Of a DNA stretch of 64,000 bases, positions 45,312-52,139 are shown piece by piece; positions within the stretch are counted from its first letter, which is position 1, and the number at the start of each line of letters is the position of its first letter. The position numbers and the translations under genes are program-made. Under the pieces are notes generated by a model, which saw only the letters and a list, made by a program, of their open reading frames with translations, was not told the origin of the DNA and did no database searches. This DNA is from Pelagibacter sp047722505 (GTDB lineage: Bacteria > Pseudomonadota > Alphaproteobacteria > Pelagibacterales > Pelagibacteraceae), in the NCBI RefSeq assembly GCF_047722505.1, contig NZ_CP159814.1, positions 868,001 to 932,000 on the forward strand, read 5' to 3'.

Positions 45312-46691
45312 CTAATTAATTCCTTTTTTAATTGGATCAATTAAAAGTTTTTTTGGATTATATTTATACTTTGAGTTGTTATAATGTACAGAATTAACCA
45401 CAACTATTCTAGAATTTTCCATATCAATTAAAATTGCTTGTCCCCCATAACCACCCATAGCAAACATAACCTTATTCTTAAGTCCTGGATAATCAAAATG
45501 AAATTGTCCTCCATACGAATAGCTAAAGTTAAAAGGAGGCTCATCATCTCGTGTAATATTTTTTTTTATTCTTCGCTCATAAACTTCTTTAAGATATTTT
45601 CCTACACAATTTTGCTCTTGATAATCATACATCATTGATCTGGCTATTCTAAGGTAATCATATCTTGTTGCAAAAAACATAATATCTGCATTACCATTTA
45701 TAGGGGTTGCTTCTTTGTGTTTTGTAAAATAAATACCATCTTTAATTTTTGCTTTTTCTTTAAAAGTCTTATCTAAAACTTTTTGAAAATCATCACCTGT
45801 TTTAAATAATACATAATTAAAGATGGTTTTAGTAATTGTATTATTATAATTATATTTTTTTTTACTTGGTTTAGTATTTTGTAAGGCAGTCATTATTTTA
45901 CGTGTAGTAGCAGTATCTTGTTCAAGGCCATTTAAAATAAAACTTGGACCATCTTTAAACTCATTTATATATTTTTGATCACCTATAGCCATATTCAATA
46001 AATCAATCAATTTTTGATCCTCGTACAGTGTATTTTTAACTAATGGCCAATCATTTATTTTGGTATCTAACCCGTCTATATAACCTTCGCATATAGCGTG
46101 AGCTGCAACATAGGATACCATTGTTTTACCAACAGAATTTGACCTAAGTTTAGTTTTATTGTCTACAAAATCTCCAAATCTATTTGATGGTGACATTTCA
46201 TCGATAATAATTTTATCTTTTTCGAAAAAGATGTAGCTAAGTATGGCTTTTTTTTTTAATTCTTTTTCTAGATAGTTAAATTTTTTCAAATCTTGATTAA
46301 AATCCTCATAATTTTTTGATGCTTTAACTGCATATTTTCCCCACTGTTTTGAACCTTTGTCACCCCTTAGATGGGCATATGTATTTTTGTAATGATAATA
46401 AATTAGAGTGTCTCTATTTGGATTTGCACTATATGGAATTCCCCAACGCTCTTTGTAAAACTTTACTTTTAAATTATTTTTATATTTAGTTTGATCACAG
46501 TTATTATAATACCAATTTGTGTCGCCTTTATCAAAAGATTTACATTTTTCACTTTCAATTTTTTCTAAATATTGTGAGTGACCATTTTTGTATAACCATT
46601 TATTAAATGATTGAATGTCGTTAACAAAACTATAAGCAGTATTGATATGAAAAAACATTCCTAAAATTGCAATACTCAAAATTCTTTTCAT
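45312..46691 (-). CDS. Exported beta-lactamase/PBP-fold serine hydrolase
   Basis: 459 aa with an N-terminal signal peptide (KRILSIAILGMFFHINTAYSF). The SxxK motif is S-V-G-K in LRSNSVGKTMVSY, and KKKYNYNNTIT gives a YxN-type element, as in class C beta-lactamase-related hydrolases. The C-terminal GGYGGQAILIDMENSRIVVVNS fits the family's terminal strands. The substrate is unknown; beta-lactam resistance should not be assumed, since most such proteins are peptidases or esterases. The first 160 residues are rich in Tyr, Lys and Asn with no recognised domain. It is a single-gene module flanked by core repeats 1 and 2. Confidence 0.75.
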   Translation of the reverse strand: MKRILSIAILGMFFHINTAYSFVNDIQSFNKWLYKNGHSQYLEKIESEKCKSFDKGDTNWYYNNCDQTKYKNNLKVKFYKERWGIPYSANPNRDTLIYYHYKNTYAHLRGDKGSKQWGKYAVKASKNYEDFNQDLKKFNYLEKELKKKAILSYIFFEKDKIIIDEMSPSNRFGDFVDNKTKLRSNSVGKTMVSYVAAHAICEGYIDGLDTKINDWPLVKNTLYEDQKLIDLLNMAIGDQKYINEFKDGPSFILNGLEQDTATTRKIMTALQNTKPSKKKYNYNNTITKTIFNYVLFKTGDDFQKVLDKTFKEKAKIKDGIYFTKHKEATPINGNADIMFFATRYDYLRIARSMMYDYQEQNCVGKYLKEVYERRIKKNITRDDEPPFNFSYSYGGQFHFDYPGLKNKVMFAMGGYGGQAILIDMENSRIVVVNSVHYNNSKYKYNPKKLLIDPIKKGIN

Positions 46692-46860
46692 AATCTAAGA
46701 CTATCAAATCCTGAACCTAACAGAAACCCAAAAATTCTATGGGATAACTATGGGATAGATGCCTTTTGAATTACTAGAGTATTCCACTATATTTAAACCA
46801 TCATTAGTAACATTTCTTTTAACCCCCAGGTGTTTCAAAGTAACGAGCATTCAAATATGT

Positions 46861-46877
46861 TGTCTAGGTGATGGAAT
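46861..46877 (+). repeat. Dispersed core repeat, copy 2
   Basis: TGTCTAGGTGATGGAAT, followed by GATTGTCC. It lies in the 212-nt gap between the hydrolase start (46691) and the 3' end of the 57-aa gene (46904). The left flank shows little of the extended similarity seen at copies 1, 4 and 5. Confidence 0.85.
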
Positions 46878-46903
46878 GATTGTCCACGAGAGAAGTTTTT
46901 TCA

Positions 46904-47077
46904 TTAATGCAGTACCCTATCTAAAACTTCTATTCTCACAAATTGTGATCCATTTTCTTCTTCATAATGAACATATACTTCGTCGTCTGGATCTAAAGTT
47001 TTGAAAACTAGATTCACATATAAATCAATTTTTTCATATGAAACTTTATTTCTGAAAAATTTTTCAAATGTTTTCAT
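46904..47077 (-). CDS. Small acidic protein, 57 aa, unknown
   Basis: Not recognised. Read by hand: MKTFEKFFRNKVSYEKIDLY followed by an acidic middle (TLDPDDEVYVHYEEENG) and FVRIEVLDRVLH. Its ATG overlaps the stop of the upstream gene by 1 nt (TAATG), which supports translation. No membrane segment or Cys. The coupling to the next gene suggests the two work together. Confidence 0.6.
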   Translation of the reverse strand: MKTFEKFFRNKVSYEKIDLYVNLVFKTLDPDDEVYVHYEEENGSQFVRIEVLDRVLH

Positions 47078-47493
47078 TAATTATATTGCAGAGTATACTT
47101 TTTAAATTCAGTAAATATAAGTTTTTCAGCTATATCCATGTTTAAATTTTTATCGTCTAGCCATTCAAGTGTATTAATTAATTTTTTGTAATTTCCAAAA
47201 CATCTATTTTTAACTATTTTTTCAAATTCTTTTGTTTTTTCCCAATCATTATCACTAAAGTTTATTACAGTTCTTAATTCTATATCATCAAAAATTATTT
47301 TATATCTATTATAGAGTGAGTCTTTAGATCCTTTAAATCTACCAAATTTTATATTCTCAAAATTAGCTTTGGGTATAACTCTTTCATTTCCAGGCCTTAA
47401 TTTATTTTTCTGAATTCTTTTTTCTAAATCTGTTTTGTTATATATGTATTTATATTGTTCTTTCTTTGGTTTTATTAAATAAATTATACCCAT
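47077..47493 (-). CDS. Unknown protein with GIY-like N-terminus
   Basis: 138 aa from the ATG at 47493, preceded by a strong Shine-Dalgarno (AAAGGAGGGAAG). An ATG at 47532 lies before this and was not used. It begins MGIIYLIKPKKEQYKYIYNKTDLEKRI, which looks like the start of a GIY-YIG/T5orf172-type domain (GxIYLI...YKIG-K-x-x-L-x-x-RI), but the second motif (YIG) has become YIY and the rest is not diagnostic. Possibly a diverged or inactive nuclease; this is tentative. It is followed by the 57-aa gene with a 1-nt overlap. Confidence 0.6.
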   Translation of the reverse strand: MGIIYLIKPKKEQYKYIYNKTDLEKRIQKNKLRPGNERVIPKANFENIKFGRFKGSKDSLYNRYKIIFDDIELRTVINFSDNDWEKTKEFEKIVKNRCFGNYKKLINTLEWLDDKNLNMDIAEKLIFTEFKKYTLQYN

Positions 47494-47563
47494 CTTCCCT
47501 CCTTTACCAAGATGAAGAATGAAAAAAAACACCTTGGCATAGAAAGATAGAAAGTATTACAAT

Positions 47564-47615
47564 GAGTTATTTGTGTAAGAATATTTATCCCAAATCTAGT
47601 ACTCACAAATAACTC
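47564..47615. repeat. Inverted repeat, 12-bp perfect arms
   Basis: GAGTTATTTGTG at 47564-47575 and CACAAATAACTC at 47604-47615 with 28 nt between. It lies about 70-120 nt upstream of the minus-strand gene starting at 47493, in a 127-nt gap (from 47659). It could be an operator for that gene or an RNA hairpin, but there is no U-rich tract to support a terminator. Confidence 0.75.
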
Positions 47616-47659
47616 TAGCGAACTGTAAAATCCGGTTAGAAAGTATACTAGTGGGAATT

Positions 47660-48382
47660 TCATAATTTTTTTTCAATCTTTTTAATGTCAATTTTTTTTA
47701 AAACTGGGTCAAAAATCTTATAAAATTTATCTGAATTAATACTCATTTTATCATATATGTTATTTTTATTTTTTAAGGTCATTTCTCCAATAGTTAGTCT
47801 CGGGAGGTTAACTTTGTTATTTAGTGATCGTTTCTCAATAATAAAATATATTCTTGAATACATTCTATTATCCAACCTATCCCAAACTAAATTTCTAAAT
47901 TTACTATTTAATTCACGTTGATTTTTTTTAATTTCATCAAAAATTAATTTATTAAAAAGTTTTTTGTCCTTAATATCTGATCTTAGAGTTTTAATTAAAA
48001 GCTCAATTTTAATACCTACTTTTGAAGCGACTAATGAATATGAAATATTTTGAACTCCTGATGTTTTAAAAATAGCATTATTATTAGATGGCTTTATGCT
48101 TTCAAAAACAGAATTTTTTATTAAATGGTTTCCATATAAAATATCTTCTATTTCTAAATATTTTTTCCAAAAAACGGTGTAATCTGCATAATTAACATTG
48201 TTTTCATTAAAATTTATTCCTTTTTCACTAAAATAATCCAGCTTATCAAGTTCTAACCCACCTTTTTCAGCAATTTCTTTCAATTCTAAAGAATGTTGAG
48301 GATAGGATTTTATAAAAGACTCTACCATTAGAATAAATGCCTTGGGATCTATTTCAAATGGTTTTAATGGTTTTTGTATCAT
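47660..48382 (-). CDS. DUF4268-like protein
   Basis: 240 aa. Residues of about 65-195 (DYTVFWKKYLEIEDILYGNH ... GIKIELLIKTLRSDIKDKKLFNKLIFDEIKKNQRELNSKFRNLVWDRLDNRMYSRIYF) resemble DUF4268, whose members have a strand of charged residues ending in W-E/D-R-L-D-x-x-x-x-R-I. Such domains are usually fused to or near restriction or nuclease proteins. The first 60 residues and the last 40 are not recognised. No catalytic motif is visible. It is the rightmost gene inside the direct repeats. Function unknown; a restriction-linked role is inferred from the family and the neighbours. Confidence 0.6.
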   Translation of the reverse strand: MIQKPLKPFEIDPKAFILMVESFIKSYPQHSLELKEIAEKGGLELDKLDYFSEKGINFNENNVNYADYTVFWKKYLEIEDILYGNHLIKNSVFESIKPSNNNAIFKTSGVQNISYSLVASKVGIKIELLIKTLRSDIKDKKLFNKLIFDEIKKNQRELNSKFRNLVWDRLDNRMYSRIYFIIEKRSLNNKVNLPRLTIGEMTLKNKNNIYDKMSINSDKFYKIFDPVLKKIDIKKIEKKL

Positions 48383-48553
48383 GAATTACTTATATCTATT
48401 TATATATTTACTGTCAACAGTTAAAATAGTTAAATAAACCTTTATTTTCATCATATTATGGAATTTAGATGAATATTTTAGATAAGATGTGGAGTGTAAA
48501 CGAATCTATTTGTGATAATTAAACTCTAGGAGATTGAAGGAAGGTTAATCAGC

Positions 48554-48570
48554 TGTCTAGGTGGTGGAAT
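48554..48570 (+). repeat. Dispersed core repeat, copy 3
   Basis: TGTCTAGGTGGTGGAAT, followed by GATGGTTAAT. The left flank has AATTAAACTCTAGG, like copy 4 (AATTAAACTCTAAC). It is 172 nt upstream of the DUF4268-like gene and 15 nt left of the second 24-nt repeat copy. Confidence 0.85.
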
Positions 48571-48584
48571 GATGGTTAATGAGC

Positions 48585-48608
48585 ACCCGGAAATGTTACT
48601 GGTTTGTT
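48585..48608 (+). repeat. 24-nt repeat, right copy
   Basis: Matches 42745-42768 with one mismatch. Here it follows the core repeat directly and is 119 nt left of the right direct repeat, so the arrangement of the two repeat types differs between the two island ends. Confidence 0.85.
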
Positions 48609-48727
48609 GTCAAGTTTCTTAGTTAAAATTGCTTAGTATTAACAACAAGTTTTTTTTAATAACACAGTAAGTATAAGGGTTTTAGGCTGTCAGGGGGTGT
48701 CGAGAGTCAGGTGTTATTTTACTTTCG

Positions 48728-48853
48728 CTCTTTGTGTCAAAGAGAAGTTTGGCAACTCATATAAAGATATTCCTGATGAAAAGTTTCAAGAAGTTGTTGA
48801 TTACATTAGCTTTTTGAAAGAGAACCCAAGTTAAGCAAGAGAACATTTTGTTC
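48728..48853 (+). repeat. Right copy of 126-bp direct repeat (3' end of a gene fragment)
   Basis: Repeat of 42617-42742 with two mismatches, in the same orientation. It carries the last 107 bp of the small gene's coding sequence without a start codon or the first half, so it is a gene fragment and unlikely to be expressed as protein. Confidence 0.97.
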
Positions 48854-48903
48854 TCACTCGGTTTTGTTGCCAGTGTACAGGTTTTTAAAGGAAAGGTTTT
48901 TCT

Positions 48904-50253
48904 TTAATCTAAAGCATCTGATATAAAAACATCAGTAACAGCTCTTATTCCACTTCTATTAGCACCATGAACTGTTGAGTATGCTCCAGCAGTTGCTTCT
49001 CCAGCAAAAAAAATTCTATCTCCTACTGGTTTTTTTAATTCTGGTCGTAAATTTGATTTACCTGGTATTGCACCCGAGTAAGCTCCTAAAGTAAATGGAT
49101 TTTTATTCCATCCTGTAGCTATAGCTTTAACAAAATACTTATCATAAAATTTAGAACCAAAATTTGATTTAAGTTGATTAACAACAAAGTCAATCATAGC
49201 TTGGCTGCCTTCATTTTCTAAACTTCTTGAAAATTCTCCATTAAGAGCAAAAAGACATAAATTTGTTCCACCCATTTTTAGAAGGCCGTAACCAATCCCT
49301 TCTGGTGATTTTGCGCCGTTACTATTAATTTTAGAATAAAAATTGGTATCATTTTTAAATCTTCTTACGAATTTCTTTTTTAATTCAATGATCACCCTAT
49401 TGGAGGTTCCCATAGTAATTCCTTCAAAAGCTTCATATTTTCTTGATGATAATTTTGGTGAAAATTTAATTTTTTCTGCTCTTAGAACACCAACAGATGT
49501 GGTCACAATACATGCTTTTGCATTTATTGTTCCTTTGTTTGTTACAACTTGTACTCCTTTCCCTCCCCATTTTATTTCATTTACAATTGTATTTAATTTA
49601 ACAGGAATATCTCTTCTATAATATGCTAACAATGTTCCATATCCTTCTTTGCAAAGTGCATTTCCACTTTCCCAATAACTATCTTCATAATTAAGACTAT
49701 CGTCTGCTATAGAAAGATTATCAAAATCTCTTGCTGTAATTGATGCATGAGCAGTATCAAACCAATTATTCTTTTTTAAATTTTCTGGAATTTTGTTCAT
49801 CAGCGGTTCATCTATGCCACCATTTCCATAGATATTTTTTATTTTTTTGCGTACATGCCAAAAAGTACTTCCACTTACTTTATTTTTTCCATCATAAACA
49901 ACAGAGGTTGATGGCTCATCATATATCTTGAATTTGTCTTTATTTTCTCTTCCAAATTTATATAGCTCATTACCTTTTTTGGCATGAAGCCAATGAGCAC
50001 CATGATCTGCCGGTATACCGCTGAAAGATGTTGTATCAGTATAACATCTACCTCCAATTCTATTCATACCTTCTATACAAACAGCTATTATACCTCGTCT
50101 CTTAAGTTCAGCCATAGCAGATAAACCTGCTGCACCAGCACCTATCACAACAACATCAGGATTTGATTGTGCAAAAGAAATTACAGGTAATGTTGCTAAT
50201 GCAAGACCTGAGAATGATGTTTTTAGAAATTGTCTTCTGCCTATTAACTTCAT
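48904..50253 (-). CDS. Tat-exported flavin amine oxidase
   Basis: 449 aa. The N-terminus (MKLIGRRQFLKTSFSGLALATLPVISFAQ) is a twin-arginine signal (RRQFLK), so the folded FAD-bound enzyme is predicted to be exported. The FAD loop is DVVVIGAGAAGLSAMAELKRRG, with IGGRCYTDT, and the C-terminal flavin-binding FFAGEATAGAYSTVHGANRSG is typical of amine oxidases. The substrate (an amine, polyamine or amino acid) is not determined. It lies directly after the 41-aa membrane gene with no gap. This module is just outside the right direct repeat. Confidence 0.88.
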   Translation of the reverse strand: MKLIGRRQFLKTSFSGLALATLPVISFAQSNPDVVVIGAGAAGLSAMAELKRRGIIAVCIEGMNRIGGRCYTDTTSFSGIPADHGAHWLHAKKGNELYKFGRENKDKFKIYDEPSTSVVYDGKNKVSGSTFWHVRKKIKNIYGNGGIDEPLMNKIPENLKKNNWFDTAHASITARDFDNLSIADDSLNYEDSYWESGNALCKEGYGTLLAYYRRDIPVKLNTIVNEIKWGGKGVQVVTNKGTINAKACIVTTSVGVLRAEKIKFSPKLSSRKYEAFEGITMGTSNRVIIELKKKFVRRFKNDTNFYSKINSNGAKSPEGIGYGLLKMGGTNLCLFALNGEFSRSLENEGSQAMIDFVVNQLKSNFGSKFYDKYFVKAIATGWNKNPFTLGAYSGAIPGKSNLRPELKKPVGDRIFFAGEATAGAYSTVHGANRSGIRAVTDVFISDALD

Positions 50254-50379
50254 TTAAAATCCACCTCGCCAGTTATCTTTATCTTCAAACCTGTCTTTTT
50301 CTTTTTTGGAGGTAGGTCTAAATAAAAAATAAACTGCAAGAATAATAGTTAATAAAATTATAATAATCTCAAGTGTCAT
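50254..50379 (-). CDS. 41-aa membrane protein beside amine oxidase
   Basis: Found by hand translation; too short for usual gene finders. MTLEIIIILLTIILAVYFLF forms one membrane segment, followed by a charged tail (KKEKDRFEDKDNWRGGF). The stop at 50254 directly abuts the oxidase ATG at 50253, which supports co-translation. Possibly a membrane anchor or partner of the exported oxidase; this is inference. Confidence 0.6.
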   Translation of the reverse strand: MTLEIIIILLTIILAVYFLFRPTSKKEKDRFEDKDNWRGGF

Positions 50380-50461
50380 AAACCCAGACCAAAAAAAGCT
50401 ATGCCGCAAACTATTCTAAACAACTTATGCATAATTAAACTCTAACAAATCCCAAATCAGG

Positions 50462-50478
50462 TGTCTAGGTGGTGAAAT
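50462..50478 (+). repeat. Dispersed core repeat, copy 4
   Basis: TGTCTAGGTGGTGAAAT (one base differs from the consensus), followed by GAGGGTTAATTAGC. The left flank AATTAAACTCTAACAAATC resembles copies 3 and 5. It lies between the 41-aa gene and the 55-aa gene. Confidence 0.85.
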
Positions 50479-50509
50479 GAGGGTTAATTAGCTAATAAGA
50501 TCATTGAAT

Positions 50510-50677
50510 TTAAAAATAATTAACTAATAAAATTATTATAGCGATAGTTATTAAGATGGCACTCACAATAATATAATTAAGTCTAATATTAAATTTTTTA
50601 AATACTATTTCAGTAATTTTTTCCCAGAATACTACAATGAAGAGAACAATTATAGCTGGTAGAATAAATTTGATCAT
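50510..50677 (-). CDS. 55-aa membrane protein, unknown
   Basis: Found by hand. Two hydrophobic segments, MIKFILPAIIVLFIVVFW at the start and YIIVSAILITIAIIILLV at the end, joined by a short basic loop. Its start is 2 nt from the stop of the 58-aa gene, so they form a two-gene unit. No family recognised. Confidence 0.5.
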   Translation of the reverse strand: MIKFILPAIIVLFIVVFWEKITEIVFKKFNIRLNYIIVSAILITIAIIILLVNYF

Positions 50678-50679
50678 TT

Positions 50680-50856
50680 CTAATTTTTTAAAATTATAGC
50701 AATGTAACTACATAAGAAAAAAATTGACAAACCTGCGAGATATTTTGTTTCCCTAGTTTTTCCAAATTTTTTATATTGGATTATACTTAATAATATAAAT
50801 GTTATTGAGGTAATCAAAAAATATATTGGTTCAATAATTCCATCTAATCTAGCCAT
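50680..50856 (-). CDS. 58-aa membrane protein, unknown
   Basis: Found by hand. Two hydrophobic segments, at about 10-25 (PIYFLITSITFILLSI) and 40-55 (LAGLSIFFLCSYIAII), with a Lys/Tyr-rich loop between. It is followed by the 55-aa gene with a 2-nt gap. No family recognised. The 28-nt gap to copy 5 of the core repeat holds no obvious promoter. Confidence 0.5.
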   Translation of the reverse strand: MARLDGIIEPIYFLITSITFILLSIIQYKKFGKTRETKYLAGLSIFFLCSYIAIILKN

Positions 50857-50884
50857 AATAAACTCTACTAAATCATAAATTAGG

Positions 50885-50900
50885 TATCTAGGTGTGGAAT
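50885..50900 (+). repeat. Dispersed core repeat, copy 5 (one base shorter)
   Basis: TATCTAGGTGTGGAAT, one G missing relative to the other copies and G to A at the second position. The left flank AATAAACTCTACTAAATC resembles copies 3 and 4. It lies between the 58-aa and 50-aa genes and is the last copy seen in the window. Confidence 0.8.
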
Positions 50901-50941
50901 AGTCGCTAGTTAGAATGCAGTGATTCTCGATCCTTTTTGCT

Positions 50942-51094
50942 TTAATCTATAATTCCTGCTAAATTTTTAGCAGCTTTTTTTTTAGATCCTGAAGTTAATC
51001 CTTTGACATAGGCTGTTGCTATTCTTTCTGGATTTTTAATATTTCTTTTTTTAAATTTTTTTAATAAATCTTTGTAGTTAGGTTTTCTACGCAT
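50942..51094 (-). CDS. 50-aa basic protein, unknown
   Basis: Found by hand. MRRKPNYKDLLKKFKKRNIK is Lys/Arg-rich and the rest (NPERIATAYVKGLTSGSKKK) is also basic; no membrane segment. Its ATG overlaps the stop of the threonine aldolase gene by 1 nt (TAATG), so it is probably the last gene of that cassette. No family recognised. Confidence 0.5.
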   Translation of the reverse strand: MRRKPNYKDLLKKFKKRNIKNPERIATAYVKGLTSGSKKKAAKNLAGIID

Positions 51095-52137
51095 TATTTA
51101 ATAAAATTTAAAAAAGTCTCAATATCAGAAAGACTAGTATTCCATGCAGTAACTAATCTAACCGCCTTACCATCCCACTCATCATCATTAATTGTATATC
51201 CTTCTGAATTTAATTGATCAATTATATCCTTTGGTATCTTTACAAATATTTCATTTGCATCAGTAGGATAAGCTAGTTCAATATTTTTGTGTTGGTCTAA
51301 ACCCTGGCTTAATTTTTTACCCATAGCGTTTGCATGTTTTGCATTTCTTAGCCAAACTTCATTTGTGATATAGGCATCTAATTGTGCTGATACAAAACTC
51401 ATTTTTGAGAGTAAATGTCCCGCTCTTTTCATTAAAAAAGGTAAGTTACCAACTAACTCTGGTTTGAAAAAAATAATAGCTTCTGCTGCTAAACATCCAT
51501 TTTTAGTTGCTCCAAAAGAAAGTACATCAATACCAGATTTCCAAGTCATTTCTGCAGGGCTACAATCTAATGAAACTAAAGCATTAGCAAACCTAGCTCC
51601 GTCCATATGCATATTAAGTTTATGATTATGAGCAATTTCTGATATTTTTTTTATTTCATCTAATTCGTAAGCTTCACCTGTTTCGCAAAGTTGTGTAATG
51701 CTTACTGATGAAGGTTGAGTGTGATGAACAACACCTTTCCCACTAATTGATTTATTGAGCTCCTCAGCTGTAATTTTTCCATTAATTCCGTTAAGATTTA
51801 CTAATTTTGCTCCACCAGTATAAAATTCAGGTGCTCCACATTCATCTACATTAATATGAGAAAGTTTGTGACAATAGATATTTCCAAAAGATGGTGTCAT
51901 CGTAGATAAAGCTAGTGCATTAGCTGCAGTTCCAGAAGATGTTGGAAAAACAATTACCTCTTTTTCAAATATTTCTGAAAATTTATCTTGTAAATTTTTT
52001 GAAATTTCATCATCACCATAGGGAGCTCTATCTCCATCATTAGCTTTTAAAATTGCGTCTAACACTTCAGGACAAGCACCTGCAACATTATCTGAAGCAA
52101 ATTTTACTCGCTCTCTTTTTGTTTTAATTTTTTCCAT
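51094..52137 (-). CDS. ltaE: L-threonine aldolase (low-specificity type)
   Basis: PLP enzyme cleaving threonine or allo-threonine to glycine and acetaldehyde. The 347-aa fold-type I protein shows SSGTAANALALSTM, HMDGARFANALV and the PLP-binding Lys in DVLSFGATKNGCLAAEAI. It is the third gene of the EamA-creatinase-amidinotransferase-aldolase cassette, starting 2 nt after the amidinotransferase. Here it could supply glycine to the amidinotransferase, an inference from context. Confidence 0.88.
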   Translation of the reverse strand: MEKIKTKRERVKFASDNVAGACPEVLDAILKANDGDRAPYGDDEISKNLQDKFSEIFEKEVIVFPTSSGTAANALALSTMTPSFGNIYCHKLSHINVDECGAPEFYTGGAKLVNLNGINGKITAEELNKSISGKGVVHHTQPSSVSITQLCETGEAYELDEIKKISEIAHNHKLNMHMDGARFANALVSLDCSPAEMTWKSGIDVLSFGATKNGCLAAEAIIFFKPELVGNLPFLMKRAGHLLSKMSFVSAQLDAYITNEVWLRNAKHANAMGKKLSQGLDQHKNIELAYPTDANEIFVKIPKDIIDQLNSEGYTINDDEWDGKAVRLVTAWNTSLSDIETFLNFIK

Positions 52138-52139
52138 AT

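Larger units (their letters stand above)
48383..48903. other. 521-nt gene-free region at the right end of the island
   Basis: No coding frame was found. It holds core repeat 3 (48554-48570), the 24-nt repeat (48585-48608), about 120 nt of otherwise unassigned sequence (48609-48727) with a G-rich stretch (TCAGGGGGTGTCGAGAG), and the right copy of the direct repeat (48728-48853). The right copy contains only the 3' end of the small gene at 42496, without a start. Confidence 0.7.

Noticed and set aside
46759..47004. 81-aa plus-strand frame
   Set aside because: It runs across core repeat 2 and antisense to the 57-aa gene, has no ribosome-binding site or recognisable protein features, and the opposite strand has a better coupled gene.
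42617..48853. CRISPR array
   Set aside because: The repeats are five short copies at spacings of 0.4-1.9 kb between genes, plus a 126-bp pair; there is no regular spacer unit and no cas gene.
45238..50905. Core repeats as tRNA-Leu genes or fragments
   Set aside because: AGGTGGTGGAAT resembles the 5' part of bacterial tRNA-Leu, but no acceptor complement, anticodon arm or T-loop follows in any copy. A tRNA-derived origin remains an idea only.
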